NCBI RefSeq assembly: GCF_002109495.1
Contig: NZ_LVJN01000015.1
Span: 248,001-312,000, forward strand
Direction of reading: 5' to 3'
Length of the DNA: 64,000 bases
Origin: Magnetofaba australis IT-1
GTDB taxonomy: Bacteria > Pseudomonadota > Magnetococcia > Magnetococcales > Magnetococcaceae
Numbering within the stretch: the stretch's first letter is position 1; every line of letters starts with the position of its first letter. Below are positions 16,591 to 25,114 of the stretch, one piece after another. Position numbers and translations under genes: made by a program. The notes under the pieces are model-generated. The model saw only the letters and a program-made list of their open reading frames with translations, had not been told where the DNA came from and ran no database searches.

Positions 16591-17862
16591 TTATTTATTG
16601 TGCTTGCCACTATGGGTGTCTAATATTTTCACAAGACTGTCAAAGTCGCGTATTGCTTTTTCGAGGCTCTGTTTCAGGTGCTGAGAGTTTTCGCTATCTG
16701 GCTTTTGGTCTTTCTGTTGAAGGCTTTCCTCCTGCTCTGCATCTTTTTCTTGTAGTTGAGTGAGGTATTTTTGTAGTGCAAGTGTATACATTTTGTGCTT
16801 TTCAGTTCTTTCTGATTCAATTGTTCGTTCTGTTGAAGATTCGATATAGGGAACAACCATAACTTTTTCATTGTTGATTTTATTGATGAAGTGTTTGCAG
16901 AAGTCCTCAATATTTTTATAATCTTTCGGCTTCCATGTGTGCGCGCTTTTTGCCTCAATTTCTCTTTCAGAGCGAACGGCTAAATCATCAGTATCAAAAG
17001 TATCCAAATAAAAAATAGGGTATGGTAACCCACCCAATACTCCCTTCAACTCTTCTTTCCCTTGGTAATTTATTGCCCTGTGTTCGTCTTCATAGATATC
17101 ATTTCCTCTCCAGTTGTTTTCATCAGTAAATCTTCTGTCTTTTTCTATAAACTGTATGACGCAAGAGAGAATGTAGGCGAGTTCTACAGAAATAGGCATT
17201 TTGTCAGGTGATGACAGCTTTCCAAGTCGGAAACCAGTGTCGAAGCTTGGACCAAAAAAATCCAAAGACAGGGCTTTTGTGTTGTCTTCTGCTTTTAAGT
17301 AGAATTGAGATAACAATTTTGTGTGGTCCGCTACCAAGTCATCTAAAGAATCATGTTGCTTGTGATTCCCTTGTGAAAGATCCTGTGCTGAAATAGGTAG
17401 TACAACCTCAGTGTTGACAATTGGAAATCCTGCTGTCCAGGCGGTTGCCTTGACATCAAGTAATGCGTAGTTTTCCTTGATCTCTTTCCTAAAGCGTTTG
17501 ACAGCTTTTATCCAGGAGTTGATGCACCAGAGTGTTTGCCTGCTGTCGGTGATTGTTTTGTAGTAGATTAGTTCATCGCCCAAGCCTTTCCAGAACTTTG
17601 GAGAGTCTCCAGGGTCGATTCCAAGTTGGTTCATTTTTTCTGAATACCGGTTCCACTCAATTTTGAAAAGATGGGGGAATGATGTGTAGAAAGAGAGAAG
17701 AGCATGTCTCCAGCTATGAGTATCATATATAAGCTCTTTATCTTCATGTCTATTGTGTGATTGACCTATAGCTTGTTTTAGAGAAGTTGATCCTGCGAGG
17801 TCAATACTTAGAAATAATTTAAGGGATGAGTCTGGTGTGTAAATTGCCTTTTCGGTTGGCAT
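16591..17862 (-). CDS. Divergent class III nucleotide-cyclase-like protein
   Basis: 423 residues from the ATG at 17862 (AAAGG about 9 bases upstream; a GTG four codons earlier is also possible). I read a divergent class III cyclase fold: FLSIDLAGSTSLKQ (first metal Asp, D21), FWKGLGDELIYY (Lys92, second metal Asp D96) and DFFGPSFDTGFRLG (the usual VNxAAR segment, with Asp208 where Asn is normal and Arg212 kept). The ordinary cyclase at 55000-56301 has the same three blocks in the same order. Residues about 370-423 form a charged coiled coil. The gene follows the metallopeptidase gene by 14 bases and is clearly AT-richer than its neighbours, suggesting transfer. Nucleotide product and activity are unknown. 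Confidence 0.6.
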   Translation of the reverse strand: MPTEKAIYTPDSSLKLFLSIDLAGSTSLKQAIGQSHNRHEDKELIYDTHSWRHALLSFYTSFPHLFKIEWNRYSEKMNQLGIDPGDSPKFWKGLGDELIYYKTITDSRQTLWCINSWIKAVKRFRKEIKENYALLDVKATAWTAGFPIVNTEVVLPISAQDLSQGNHKQHDSLDDLVADHTKLLSQFYLKAEDNTKALSLDFFGPSFDTGFRLGKLSSPDKMPISVELAYILSCVIQFIEKDRRFTDENNWRGNDIYEDEHRAINYQGKEELKGVLGGLPYPIFYLDTFDTDDLAVRSEREIEAKSAHTWKPKDYKNIEDFCKHFINKINNEKVMVVPYIESSTERTIESERTEKHKMYTLALQKYLTQLQEKDAEQEESLQQKDQKPDSENSQHLKQSLEKAIRDFDSLVKILDTHSGKHNK

Positions 17863-17876
17863 GGTGTGCCACACCT

Positions 17877-18371
17877 TTATAGAATATCGTCTTGGTTTTT
17901 CAGTGTCTCAATTCGTATTCTTGCCGCGTCAAAGGAGACGCCGAAATCATCCGCCAGTAATGAAATATCGCTATGTTTTCTAAAATGTTCAGTGACAGCA
18001 TCATGGGGCATCAGGAGCCCTGCGGCAAACCAGTTGGCTTCCCACTCTACACGCCCAGTCCCAACGCGAGCAGCTTGCATGTGTTGACCGTTATGCTCTT
18101 GCAGCCAGTAATGCAAAAAAAGATGGCCAAGCTCATGGGCAATTGTGAATCTATCACGGGATTTCCCCGTAAATTGCGATAAATATATAGTAAAATCGTT
18201 ATGATTTCTTATGTCAATTGAACCGTCCTGGGTATGTTCCAATGCATCAAATCCAAGATATTCAATCTCGCCACCTAGTCGCTGAACAAGGGGGAATAGG
18301 TCAGAGCCAGGGGTGTAGTTTAATTCTTGAGCCACATGTTCGGCAAATTGCATCACCTCCGCTTTTCTCAT
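17877..18371 (-). CDS. ImmA/IrrE-family metallopeptidase, 5' end displaced by an IS
   Basis: Remaining open frame of 164 residues from MRKAEVMQF. The zinc site is FTIAHELGHLFLHY (HExxH at residues 79-83), with the downstream Glu in EWEANWFAAGLLMP (E111), as in ImmA/IrrE peptidases that cleave repressors. If the IS5-family element (18435-19424) and one TAT target copy are removed, the frame continues upstream without a stop for 36 more codons to an ATG at 19472 preceded by GGGGAG and a promoter. The present gene may still be made from the internal ATGs at 18371 or 18353 (GGAGGTG is near the latter). It is followed at 14 bases by the cyclase-like gene. Confidence 0.85.
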   Translation of the reverse strand: MRKAEVMQFAEHVAQELNYTPGSDLFPLVQRLGGEIEYLGFDALEHTQDGSIDIRNHNDFTIYLSQFTGKSRDRFTIAHELGHLFLHYWLQEHNGQHMQAARVGTGRVEWEANWFAAGLLMPHDAVTEHFRKHSDISLLADDFGVSFDAARIRIETLKNQDDIL

Positions 18372-18434
18372 GTAGCAAGGATCTGGCTCGATAATGCCGC
18401 CCTGATACGGATCATCGTCCTGTTGCTGGATTAT

Positions 18435-19424
18435 GAACTGGTTGCAAGTTTGAGGATTTTATAAGCCATTGCATTACTGAGTGAAATTACGAATCCTTGA
18501 TTGGGAAGCGGTGCTCAATCAAGGAGGCCAAGGATGGCGGACAAATCGAATAATACTCAGCAATACAAACAGATACCTGTTCAACTGACGGAGCAGGAAT
18601 TTACTGAATTCATCTTACCCCACCTGTCTCTGCCCAAACGTGGTCCCAAGTGCAAGATCGGCTACCATCAAGCGTTCAACCTGATTCTCAAGGTGCTCTA
18701 CACCGGCATGCAGTGGAAGGAGCTTCCCATCCCCAAGGAGCCTTCTGGCAAGCCTGGGATCCATTACACAGGGATCTATAAACTGTTTGCTCGTTGGGCC
18801 GATGACGCCTCATTGGCCAATGCCTTCATTGCCTCAGTCAAACACTTGGATGAACACAAAAAACTGGATCTCTCGGTGCTTCATGGCGATGGCTCCAACA
18901 CCGTAGCCAAAAAGGGGGCGATGGCATCGGCTATTCGGGCCATAAACACCAACGCGGGGAGAAAGTCGTCGCCATCTGTGAAAGCAACGGCTACATCCTC
19001 GCTCCGTTCTCGGTCGCGCCAGTCAACCAGCACGACACCACGCTCCTCAAAGATAGTCTCGAGTGGCTTGCCCTGATTTGTCAGACACTTGGCCTGTCCT
19101 TGATTGGCTCTGTGCTAAACTTGGATCCAGGGTTCGACTCCAAGGCTAACCGCCGCGCCATCTTCAATCGACGCATGAAACCTAACATTAAGCCGGTCAA
19201 ACGCGCTCGCAAGAATCCAAAACGTGGACGAAAGCGTCATTTCGATGAGGCGACCTACGCCTTACGCCAGCGAGTAGAGCGAACCTTCGCCTGGGAGGAC
19301 AAATTCAAACGCTTGCTGATCCGTTTCGAGCATATCCAATGGCGACACCTGGGCTTCAAACTGATGGCCTACACATTGATCAATATCCGAGACTTTTGTC
19401 AGCACTGAAACTTGCAACCAGTTC
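18435..19424 (+). mobile_element. IS5-family insertion sequence, complete
   Basis: 990 bp bounded by perfect 17-bp terminal inverted repeats GAACTGGTTGCAAGTTT (18435-18451 and 19408-19424), with a 3-bp target duplication TAT (18432-18434 and 19425-19427). It carries one transposase gene in two frames. It is inserted in the 5' coding region of the metallopeptidase gene, in the opposite orientation. Confidence 0.92.
18534..19408 (+). CDS. IS5-family transposase in two frames
   Basis: DDE transposase read as MADKSNN... to about residue 126, then continuing in the -1 frame. The switch lies in an A5G5 run at 18909-18918, a plausible programmed frameshift site as in IS427-type members. First catalytic Asp is in SVLHGDGSN, the second in SVLNLDPGFDSKANR, and the Glu in LRQRVERTFAWED. 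Joining the frames gives an intact protein ending at the TGA at 19406-19408. Without frameshifting only a truncated N-terminal part would be made. Confidence 0.85.
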
Positions 19425-19472
19425 TATGTGCTGATGCGGAACGTCGTCCTGATATTGAACGTCGTCTTGCAT
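19425..19472 (-). pseudogene. Displaced first 16 codons of the metallopeptidase gene
   Basis: Reads MQDDVQYQDDVPHQHI from an ATG at 19472 with GGGGAG nine bases upstream. It is in frame with 18431-18372 and the metallopeptidase if the IS and one TAT copy are deleted. The restored N-terminus is rich in Gln and Asp, unlike the rest of the protein. Confidence 0.75.
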
Positions 19473-19516
19473 GAGATGAGTCTCCCCTACGGCCTTTGAA
19501 TATTAATGAATATGCG

Positions 19517-19544
19517 AGAATAATGATAGTCGGTGAGATGTCAA
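19517..19544 (-). promoter_or_regulatory. Candidate promoter of the ancestral metallopeptidase/cyclase operon
   Basis: On the minus strand, a perfect -35 TTGACA (19539-19544), a 16-base spacer and TATTCT (19517-19522) lie upstream of the displaced ATG at 19472. The IS now separates this promoter from the rest of the operon. Confidence 0.5.
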
Positions 19545-19566
19545 TCTATATTAATTTAAGTCATTG

Positions 19567-20229
19567 TTATCTATCGCATGTGGTTTGCAGGCGCTCGGCG
19601 TCGGCGTCATTCAGGGCGCGGCCGCGCCACGGGATCAGTCCCGGGGCATGGCGGCGGTACTCGGCGTAGGCGGCGCCGTAGAGGTCGATCAGGCGCCTCT
19701 CCTCAAAGCGGCTGCCCGCCAGCAGATAGGCGGTGGCGAACAGGTTGGTCCACAGCGTCGCCGCATCCATGGGGCGCGCCCATAGAATCATCAAGCCCGC
19801 CGTGTAGATGGGGTGGCGCACATAACGATGCAGCCCGCCCAGATGCAGCGGCTCGATGCGGATGGGCTCGCCGGTGCGATGCAAACGCCACTGCTTGAGT
19901 CCGGCGAACAGCGGCAGGTCGTAACTGCGCAGCGCCAAGAGCATCAGCACGAATCCCGCTCCGCTCACGCTCCACATGAGCCAGCGCGCCGCCCCCTGGG
20001 GGTCGAACAGGCGCGGCGAACCCAACGCCCAATGGCCATAGGCCAGCACCCCGGCGATGGCGATGGCCGACACGCCGTTGTAGATCAGCCGTTCGGCCCA
20101 GCCCAATCCCCCCAATAGCGCCGTCCAGCGCTGTTTGAAGCGGCGCGAGGCCATTAGCGAATGCAGTCCGGCGAAGGCCAGCCATAGCCCGGCGTAGATC
20201 AACACGGAAGTCAGCGGGATTTGCGTCAT
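19567..20229 (-). CDS. NnrU/isoprenylcysteine-methyltransferase-like membrane protein
   Basis: 220 residues with five or six hydrophobic segments. The C-terminal half has the ICMT/PEMT-like signature: RYVRHPIYTAGLMILW, then SRFEERRLIDLYGAAYAEYR, which forms the SAM-binding end in this superfamily. The first helices (VLIYAGLWLAFAGLHSLMAS) resemble NnrU. It is probably a SAM-dependent membrane methyltransferase of unknown substrate. The gene stands alone between the AT-rich island and a repeat element. Confidence 0.75.
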   Translation of the reverse strand: MTQIPLTSVLIYAGLWLAFAGLHSLMASRRFKQRWTALLGGLGWAERLIYNGVSAIAIAGVLAYGHWALGSPRLFDPQGAARWLMWSVSGAGFVLMLLALRSYDLPLFAGLKQWRLHRTGEPIRIEPLHLGGLHRYVRHPIYTAGLMILWARPMDAATLWTNLFATAYLLAGSRFEERRLIDLYGAAYAEYRRHAPGLIPWRGRALNDADAERLQTTCDR

Positions 20230-20289
20230 GAATGCGCCTTCATTATAGTCTCTATAATCGTTTGATGAATAAGCGTTGGGGGAAGCTTA

Positions 20290-20405
20290 AAGAGACTGGG
20301 GCTCCGCCCCAGACCCCGCCAGGGCGTTGCCCTGGACCCAGCCGGGCTCTGCCCGGCGCCCGCGAGGGCGCTGCCCTCGACCCGCCAGGAGGGACGCCCT
20401 CCTGG
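20290..20405. repeat. Short-hairpin repeat string
   Basis: Modules GGGGCTCCGCCCC, CCAGGGCGTTGCCCTGG, CCGGGCTCTGCCCGG, GAGGGCGCTGCCCTC and CCAGGAGGGACGCCCTCCTGG in series between divergent genes. Same family as 7720-7882. Confidence 0.8.
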
Positions 20406-20502
20406 ACCTCGGTTAGTTGGCGGCATCGGCGCATCGTCTTCAGATTCGTGCGTGGCCGTCGCTTATCGCCAGTTTATTGCTTGATGCTTGCAGGAGCCTG
20501 TC

Positions 20503-22113
20503 ATGTCCGAATTCCGCTACGTAGAGGTGCTCAACCCCGGCGCCGATGAGACCGAATACCGCAGCCTTGGACAGGAGGGGGTGAGCGTCGTTCCCTTCGA
20601 AGGCGGCGACATGCTCAAGATCGACCCCGAGGTCCTCACCCAACTGGCCGCCGAGGCGGTGGGCGACTGCTCGCACCTGTTCCGCCCCAGCCACCTGCAA
20701 CAACTGCGCAATATTCTGGACGACCCGGAAGCGTCGGACAATGATCGCTATGTGGCTCTGGAGCTGCTCAAGAACGCCTGCATCTCCGCCGGGCGCGTGC
20801 TGCCCAGCTGCCAGGACACCGGCACCGCCACCGTGGTGGCGAAAAAAGGCCAGCGCGTGTGGACCGGCGGCGGTGATCAGGCCGCGCTCTCCAAAGGGAT
20901 CTTCAAAACCTACTCCGAGACCAACCTGCGCTACTCCCAGGTGGCCCCGCTGAACCTGTTCGACGAGAAGAACACCGGCTCCAACCTGCCTGCCCAGGTG
21001 GATGTGGAGGCGGTGGATGGCGACGCCTATAAGTTCCTCTTCATCCTCAAGGGCGGCGGCTCGGCCAACAAGACCTTCCTCTATCAGCAGACCAAGGCGC
21101 TGCTGAACAAGGACGCCTTCCTCAAGTTCGTGCGCGAGCAGGTTCCCACCCTGGGCACCGCCGCTTGTCCGCCCTACCACCTGGCCATCGCCGTGGGCGG
21201 CACCTCGCCGGAGATGTGCCTGAAGACCGCCAAACTGGCCTCGGCGCGCTATCTGGATAATCTGCCCAGCGAATCCGATGGCGACGGGCGCGGCGTGCGC
21301 TGTCCCGAGTGGGAGGCCGAAGTCCTCAAAATCTGTCAGGAGACCGGTTTGGGCGCCCAGTTCGGCGGCAAGTACTTCGCCCACGACGTGCGCGTTATCC
21401 GTCTGCCGCGCCACGGCGCTTCGTGTCCGGTGGCCATCGCCGTCTCCTGCTCGGCGGACCGTCAGATCAAGGCCAAAATCGATCGCAACGGGGTGTGGCT
21501 GGAGCGGCTGGAGACCGATCCGGCCAAGTTCCTGCCGGAATCCGCCCATGGCCAGGAGTTGGGCGGGGAGGTGGTCAATGTAGACCTCAACCAGCCCATG
21601 AGCGAGATCCGTGCGGCGCTCTCTAAACTGCCCATCAAGACCCGCGTGATGCTCTCCGGCCCGCTGGTGGTGGCGCGGGACATCGCCCACGCCAAGATTC
21701 AGGAGCGCCTCAACGCAGGCGAGGGGATGCCGCAATACTTCAAGGACCATCCGGTCTACTACGCCGGTCCGGCCAAGACCCCAGCCGGCATGCCCTCGGG
21801 CTCCTTCGGCCCCACCACCGCCGGGCGCATGGACAGCTATGTGAACGCCTTCCAGGCCGAGGGCGGCTCCATGGTGATGCTGGCCAAAGGCAACCGCAGT
21901 CAGCAGGTCACCGACGCCTGCAAACAGCATGGCGGCTTCTATCTGGGCTCCATCGGCGGCGCGGCGGCGCAACTGGCCCAGGAGAGCATCCGCAAGGTGG
22001 AGGTGATCGACTACCCCGAGCTGGGCATGGAGGCGGTCTATCGCATCGAGGTGGAGAACTTCCCCGCCTTTATCATCGTCGATGACAAGGGCAACGACTT
22101 CTTCGCCAAATAG
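20503..22113 (+). CDS. fumA: Fumarate hydratase, class I (iron-sulfur)
   Basis: 536 residues, the full length of single-chain class I fumarases. It catalyses fumarate to malate in the TCA cycle with an oxygen-sensitive 4Fe-4S cluster. Visible elements are [18 protein letters not shown] (first cluster Cys), [39 protein letters not shown] (second cluster Cys) and a C-terminal beta domain with [13 protein letters not shown] lies 7 bases before [10 protein letters not shown] strong terminator follows. Confidence 0.95.
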   Translation: MSEFRYVEVLNPGADETEYRSLGQEGVSVVPFEGGDMLKIDPEVLTQLAAEAVGDCSHLFRPSHLQQLRNILDDPEASDNDRYVALELLKNACISAGRVLPSCQDTGTATVVAKKGQRVWTGGGDQAALSKGIFKTYSETNLRYSQVAPLNLFDEKNTGSNLPAQVDVEAVDGDAYKFLFILKGGGSANKTFLYQQTKALLNKDAFLKFVREQVPTLGTAACPPYHLAIAVGGTSPEMCLKTAKLASARYLDNLPSESDGDGRGVRCPEWEAEVLKICQETGLGAQFGGKYFAHDVRVIRLPRHGASCPVAIAVSCSADRQIKAKIDRNGVWLERLETDPAKFLPESAHGQELGGEVVNVDLNQPMSEIRAALSKLPIKTRVMLSGPLVVARDIAHAKIQERLNAGEGMPQYFKDHPVYYAGPAKTPAGMPSGSFGPTTAGRMDSYVNAFQAEGGSMVMLAKGNRSQQVTDACKQHGGFYLGSIGGAAAQLAQESIRKVEVIDYPELGMEAVYRIEVENFPAFIIVDDKGNDFFAK

Positions 22114-22147
22114 TCCGCCGCAACTCGCCAAGAGATTCCCAAGAATA

Positions 22148-22181
22148 AAAAAATCCCCATGTAAATATGGGGATTTTTTTA
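22148..22181 (+). terminator. Rho-independent terminator after fumarase
   Basis: ATCCCCAT / ATGGGGAT stem with a 6-base loop, flanked by a run of A before and seven T after. It is nearly symmetrical, so it may work in both directions. Confidence 0.9.
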
Positions 22182-22256
22182 TGATTTCACGCTGGAATTA
22201 TTTCGTTGCCCCGGTCATTATCGCAGTGGGGGAATTCTACACTGACATAGGGCGGA

Positions 22257-23021
22257 ATGATGCGGAAGCAGGTCAAACGGGGGAGCGCCGCGCTGATGGC
22301 GTTGGCGGCAATGGGTCTGACGTGCGTGGCGTGGGCCAAACCGGATTGGAGCTATGAGGGGGAGCAGCGCCCGGCCAACTGGGCGGAGTTGAATCCCGAT
22401 TACGCCTTGTGCCGGGATGGTCTGGCGCAGAGCCCGGTGGACTTGGCCGGGGCGACGGATATCGGTCGTGTGCTGGTGGGGTTGGACTACCGCACCGCAC
22501 CGTTGACTTTGCGCCGCGCCAATCACGCGCTGGAGCTGGTCCCGGCCAATGGCGGTCGCATCTTCCTGGGCCATGAGAGCTATCCGCTCAAGTTCATCCG
22601 TTTCCACACTCCCAGTGAACACACTTACAACGGGGAACGTTTCCCGTTGGAGATGCAGTTTTTCCATGAGGATCTGCACCAACGCCGGGTGGTTCTATCG
22701 GTATTCTATATCGTCGGTAGTGAGAGTTTGCCGCTGGCGCGTTTGGCTCCGCATTTGCCTGATACCTTTGCTTCGGAAAAGCGCATGCCGCTGCCCCACA
22801 ACATTCGCACGCTCATTCCCTTTGAGCCGCAGATGTTCCGATATAATGGCTCCGACACTGTACCGCCGTGTGCTGAGGGGGTGCAGTGGCTCATTGCGCA
22901 GCAGCCGATGACTCTGGAGGCGGGGCAGTTGGCGCAATTTCAGATGCTCATGGGCAACAATGCGCGTCCGGTGCAGCCGTTGGGGCAGCGTATGCTCATC
23001 ACGCCGAATATGAACCCGTAA
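22257..23021 (+). CDS. Alpha-carbonic-anhydrase-like protein lacking two zinc ligands
   Basis: 254 residues with a signal peptide (to about residue 27), then the alpha-CA layout: DWSYEG, NWAEL, CRDGLAQSPVDL, FIRFHTPSEH, LEMQFFHED. In active alpha-CAs the zinc histidines are H94 and H96 in QFHFH and H119 in ELHFVH. Here the first is Arg115, the second His117 is kept, and the third is Gln134. Two of three ligands are therefore gone, so zinc-dependent CO2 hydration is not expected. It is likely periplasmic. The reading frame is intact, arguing for a retained non-catalytic role, as in CA-related proteins. No operon partner. Confidence 0.85.
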   Translation: MMRKQVKRGSAALMALAAMGLTCVAWAKPDWSYEGEQRPANWAELNPDYALCRDGLAQSPVDLAGATDIGRVLVGLDYRTAPLTLRRANHALELVPANGGRIFLGHESYPLKFIRFHTPSEHTYNGERFPLEMQFFHEDLHQRRVVLSVFYIVGSESLPLARLAPHLPDTFASEKRMPLPHNIRTLIPFEPQMFRYNGSDTVPPCAEGVQWLIAQQPMTLEAGQLAQFQMLMGNNARPVQPLGQRMLITPNMNP

Positions 23022-23049
23022 TCCGGCAAGGGGCGGGCGGGCAGGCAGG

Positions 23050-23340
23050 CAAGGACAAATTGGCCGCCGACTGGTCGGCGGCGGGGGCTGGGGGCCGCTG
23101 CCCCCAGCGGGGTGTGGGGCGGCGCCCCACGGTGTGGCCGTGGCAGTGTCTTTTGCCGTTTCCCCATTGAACAAAGCGCGAGCCAGTAGGAAGTTGGATA
23201 AATAGCGCGGTACGTCGAGCCAGCAAGGAGGCCGTCGGGGAAACGGCAGGTGAGCAGGCCCGAAGGGCCGTCGTCCGCAGGACGGCGAACTGCTCTAAAA
23301 CTCCACGCCAGGGAAAGTGAAGAAGTGTTTGCGGGGAATA
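23050..23340. repeat. Large modular structured repeat (about 290 bp), copy 1
   Basis: Series of inverted repeats: GCCGCCGACTGGTCGGCGGC, GGGGGCCGCTGCCCCC, GTGGGGCGGCGCCCCAC, a long-range pair GCCGTTTCCCC/GGGGAAACGGC, and a three-way-junction-like block in which GAGCAG pairs with CTGCTC around GGCCCGAAGGGCC and GTCCGCAGGAC. It ends with AAGTGTTTGCGGG. Six relatives lie in this window at 25.8, 44.5, 49.4, 49.7, 51.8 and 52.1 kb. Confidence 0.85.
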
Positions 23341-23349
23341 GTTTGGTTA

Positions 23350-23447
23350 AGTGACCGCCCCTGGAGTTCCCCCTGCAGGCCGCGCGCGACGATTTTCCCA
23401 AACAGCTCATCGCAGCCAAAAAACGCTTTTTGGAGATTTTGAGCTAG
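23350..23447 (+). pseudogene. Possible gene-tail fragment
   Basis: An open stretch after TGA (23347-23349) encodes LEFPLQAARDDFPKQLI and about a dozen further residues to a TAG at 23445-23447, without any start codon. It is preceded by a GTGACCGCCCCTGGAGTTCC block that resembles the duplicated GTGACCGTCCCCGGAATTC motif at 44.8 kb. It may be a remnant of a gene lost before the IS481 insertion. Weak evidence. Confidence 0.25.
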
Positions 23448-24421
23448 GTGTTGGGTCCCGGATGATTCCTGACCTGTTTATGGAATAAGTGCGGATGAGT
23501 TAATTGCCAAGCTTTCAGAGTGGCGACTGGCGTTTTGTGATTCAAGGCTTTTTGCGGGATCTGCTGATTGTAGAGCCACGCATATCGAGTCAGTGTTGCA
23601 GCCAGATCTTGGCGTGAATCAAAGCGTGTGGTGGTCAGGATATCGGCAATGCGGCCATTGAAACGTTTGACCATGCCGTTGGTCTGAGGCGTACGCGGTT
23701 TGATGAGCCGGTGTTCGATACCATGGCGCGCGCATTCCACATCAAACAGATGCTTGCCAGTAGGCTGGCGCTCGCCCTCGGCGCTGAAGCGATCCGTGAA
23801 GCATTTGTCGTTGTCGGACAGCAACTTGACGATCTTAAAAGGAACTTTGGCCGTCAGGCGTTTGAGGAATCCAGTCGCGGTCTTGGCGGACTTGTCCGGG
23901 CACAACTCCAGATAGACCCAGCGGCTGGCGCGGTCGATGGCCACGAACAGATAGCGCCGTGAGGATTCATCAGGCATTTGAGGCAGGTATTTGTAGTCGA
24001 CGTGAATATAGCCAGGCTCGTAGTCCTTGAAGGTTTTGACCGGCTTCTTTTCGCCTTCCGGTTGAGGGATCAGATCGCGTAGACGGGAGACCTTGTGGCG
24101 ACGTAGACAGCGGTCCAGACCGGAGCGGCTGACATCGGAATTGACGAACTCGCGCATCACAATCAGTAGGTCGTCCAGGGGCAAAAGGAACGTCCGGCGC
24201 AACTCCACCGCCACAATTTCCTGCTCAGGCGTCAACGTCGTGGGCAGATGATGTGGCGTATGGGAATGGTCTTGGGTATCGTTACGTCCCTTCCAGCGTC
24301 GAATGGTGTCCACAGTAACGCCAAACTGTGCCGCCAGATGGCTATTGGGCAGGGTAGACTCCTGAATCTGTTTGCGGATCTTCGGCGTCGTGGTGGCGTT
24401 GGCGTGCAGACGGATTTCCAT
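23444..24421 (-). CDS. IS481-family transposase with catalytic Glu changed to Lys
   Basis: 325 residues: N-terminal helix-turn-helix (SHLAAQFGVTVDTIRRWKGR) and an rve integrase core with Asp in YIHVDYKYLPQ and Asp in VKLLSDNDKCFTD. The third catalytic residue should be the Glu of NGMVERFNGR, but here it reads NGMVKRFNGR. The cause is one base, T at 23668 where copy 2 has C at 50853. This copy should be unable to catalyse its own transposition. The stop codon is supplied by flanking DNA, as the frame runs through the IS end. Confidence 0.92.
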   Translation of the reverse strand: MEIRLHANATTTPKIRKQIQESTLPNSHLAAQFGVTVDTIRRWKGRNDTQDHSHTPHHLPTTLTPEQEIVAVELRRTFLLPLDDLLIVMREFVNSDVSRSGLDRCLRRHKVSRLRDLIPQPEGEKKPVKTFKDYEPGYIHVDYKYLPQMPDESSRRYLFVAIDRASRWVYLELCPDKSAKTATGFLKRLTAKVPFKIVKLLSDNDKCFTDRFSAEGERQPTGKHLFDVECARHGIEHRLIKPRTPQTNGMVKRFNGRIADILTTTRFDSRQDLAATLTRYAWLYNQQIPQKALNHKTPVATLKAWQLTHPHLFHKQVRNHPGPNT

Positions 24422-24525
24422 CAGATTCCTCCTGTTGCGCTTCCTCTGGCCAGTTGGACCAAATAGGCTCTGGCCTGGAATAGAGGATAGCTCAACACGT
24501 TTATGGAATCATCCGGGATTTTACA
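23449..24525 (-). mobile_element. IS481-family element, copy 1
   Basis: 1077 bp with imperfect terminal inverted repeats beginning TGT and sharing TCCCGGATGATTCC, flanked by a 6-bp target duplication GCTAGG (23443-23448 and 24526-24531). It matches the copy at 50634-51710 along its whole length. The transposase carries a catalytic substitution (see the gene). Confidence 0.93.
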
Positions 24526-24550
24526 GCTAGGCGCATTAAGCCCTGCGGCG

Positions 24551-25114
24551 TTAGGCAGGACGCTTGAGAGTGGCGGCGTCCGAAGCGACACCCGCCACTG
24601 CATCCGCCACCCGCGAGGCGATGCGCTTTACGTACATGCTCAGCCCCAACAGCTTCAGCAGCAGGCCAAACACGATCCCCAACAACAGCAGAATCAGGCC
24701 TGTGGGGGTAAACAGCACATGGGGCAGGATGAATACGCGCAGCAGATCGGTGCGCACCCGCTCGGCCTGCGTCCTCTGCTCATCTGTGAGCCCCGCCATG
24801 ATTTCGGACTCCCTTTCCGACTCCTCACGCCCGATGCCGCGCAGCATACGCCAGTTGAAGGCGATAAACAGCAGTGGTACAAACAGAGCGCGGGTGCTAC
24901 TCATGCGGATCATGCCGTTGGCCACGCGGCGCAACTGCTGATGCAGCGGATGGCCCAGCGGCACGAACTCGCCGCGCGCGCAACTCAAAAACAGCGCATT
25001 GCGGATATCGAACAGTTGTTGACGGGAGACGTCGGTGATCAACTCCGGCAGGTATTTAAACAGCATGAGTAGCAGAAAAGCGCCACACAAAACCATCGCA
25101 ATCGCATCAAACAT
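24551..25114 (-). CDS. Hypothetical membrane protein
   Basis: About 187 residues from MFDAIAM (GGAGG seven bases upstream). Hydrophobic segments are seen at the N-terminus (MVLCGAFLLLMLF), in the middle (ALFVPLLFIAFNW) and near the C-terminus (LILLLLGIVFGLLLKLLG), with a charged central loop (GREESERESE). No family is recognised. Its start overlaps the end of the upstream membrane-protein gene by 8 bases, so they form an operon. Possible roles in envelope or defence are not supported by any motif. Confidence 0.6.
   Translation of the reverse strand: MFDAIAMVLCGAFLLLMLFKYLPELITDVSRQQLFDIRNALFLSCARGEFVPLGHPLHQQLRRVANGMIRMSSTRALFVPLLFIAFNWRMLRGIGREESERESEIMAGLTDEQRTQAERVRTDLLRVFILPHVLFTPTGLILLLLGIVFGLLLKLLGLSMYVKRIASRVADAVAGVASDAATLKRPA

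Noticed and set aside
20440-22131. Long open frame opposite fumarase
   Set aside because: Antisense shadow of a fully recognisable class I fumarase.
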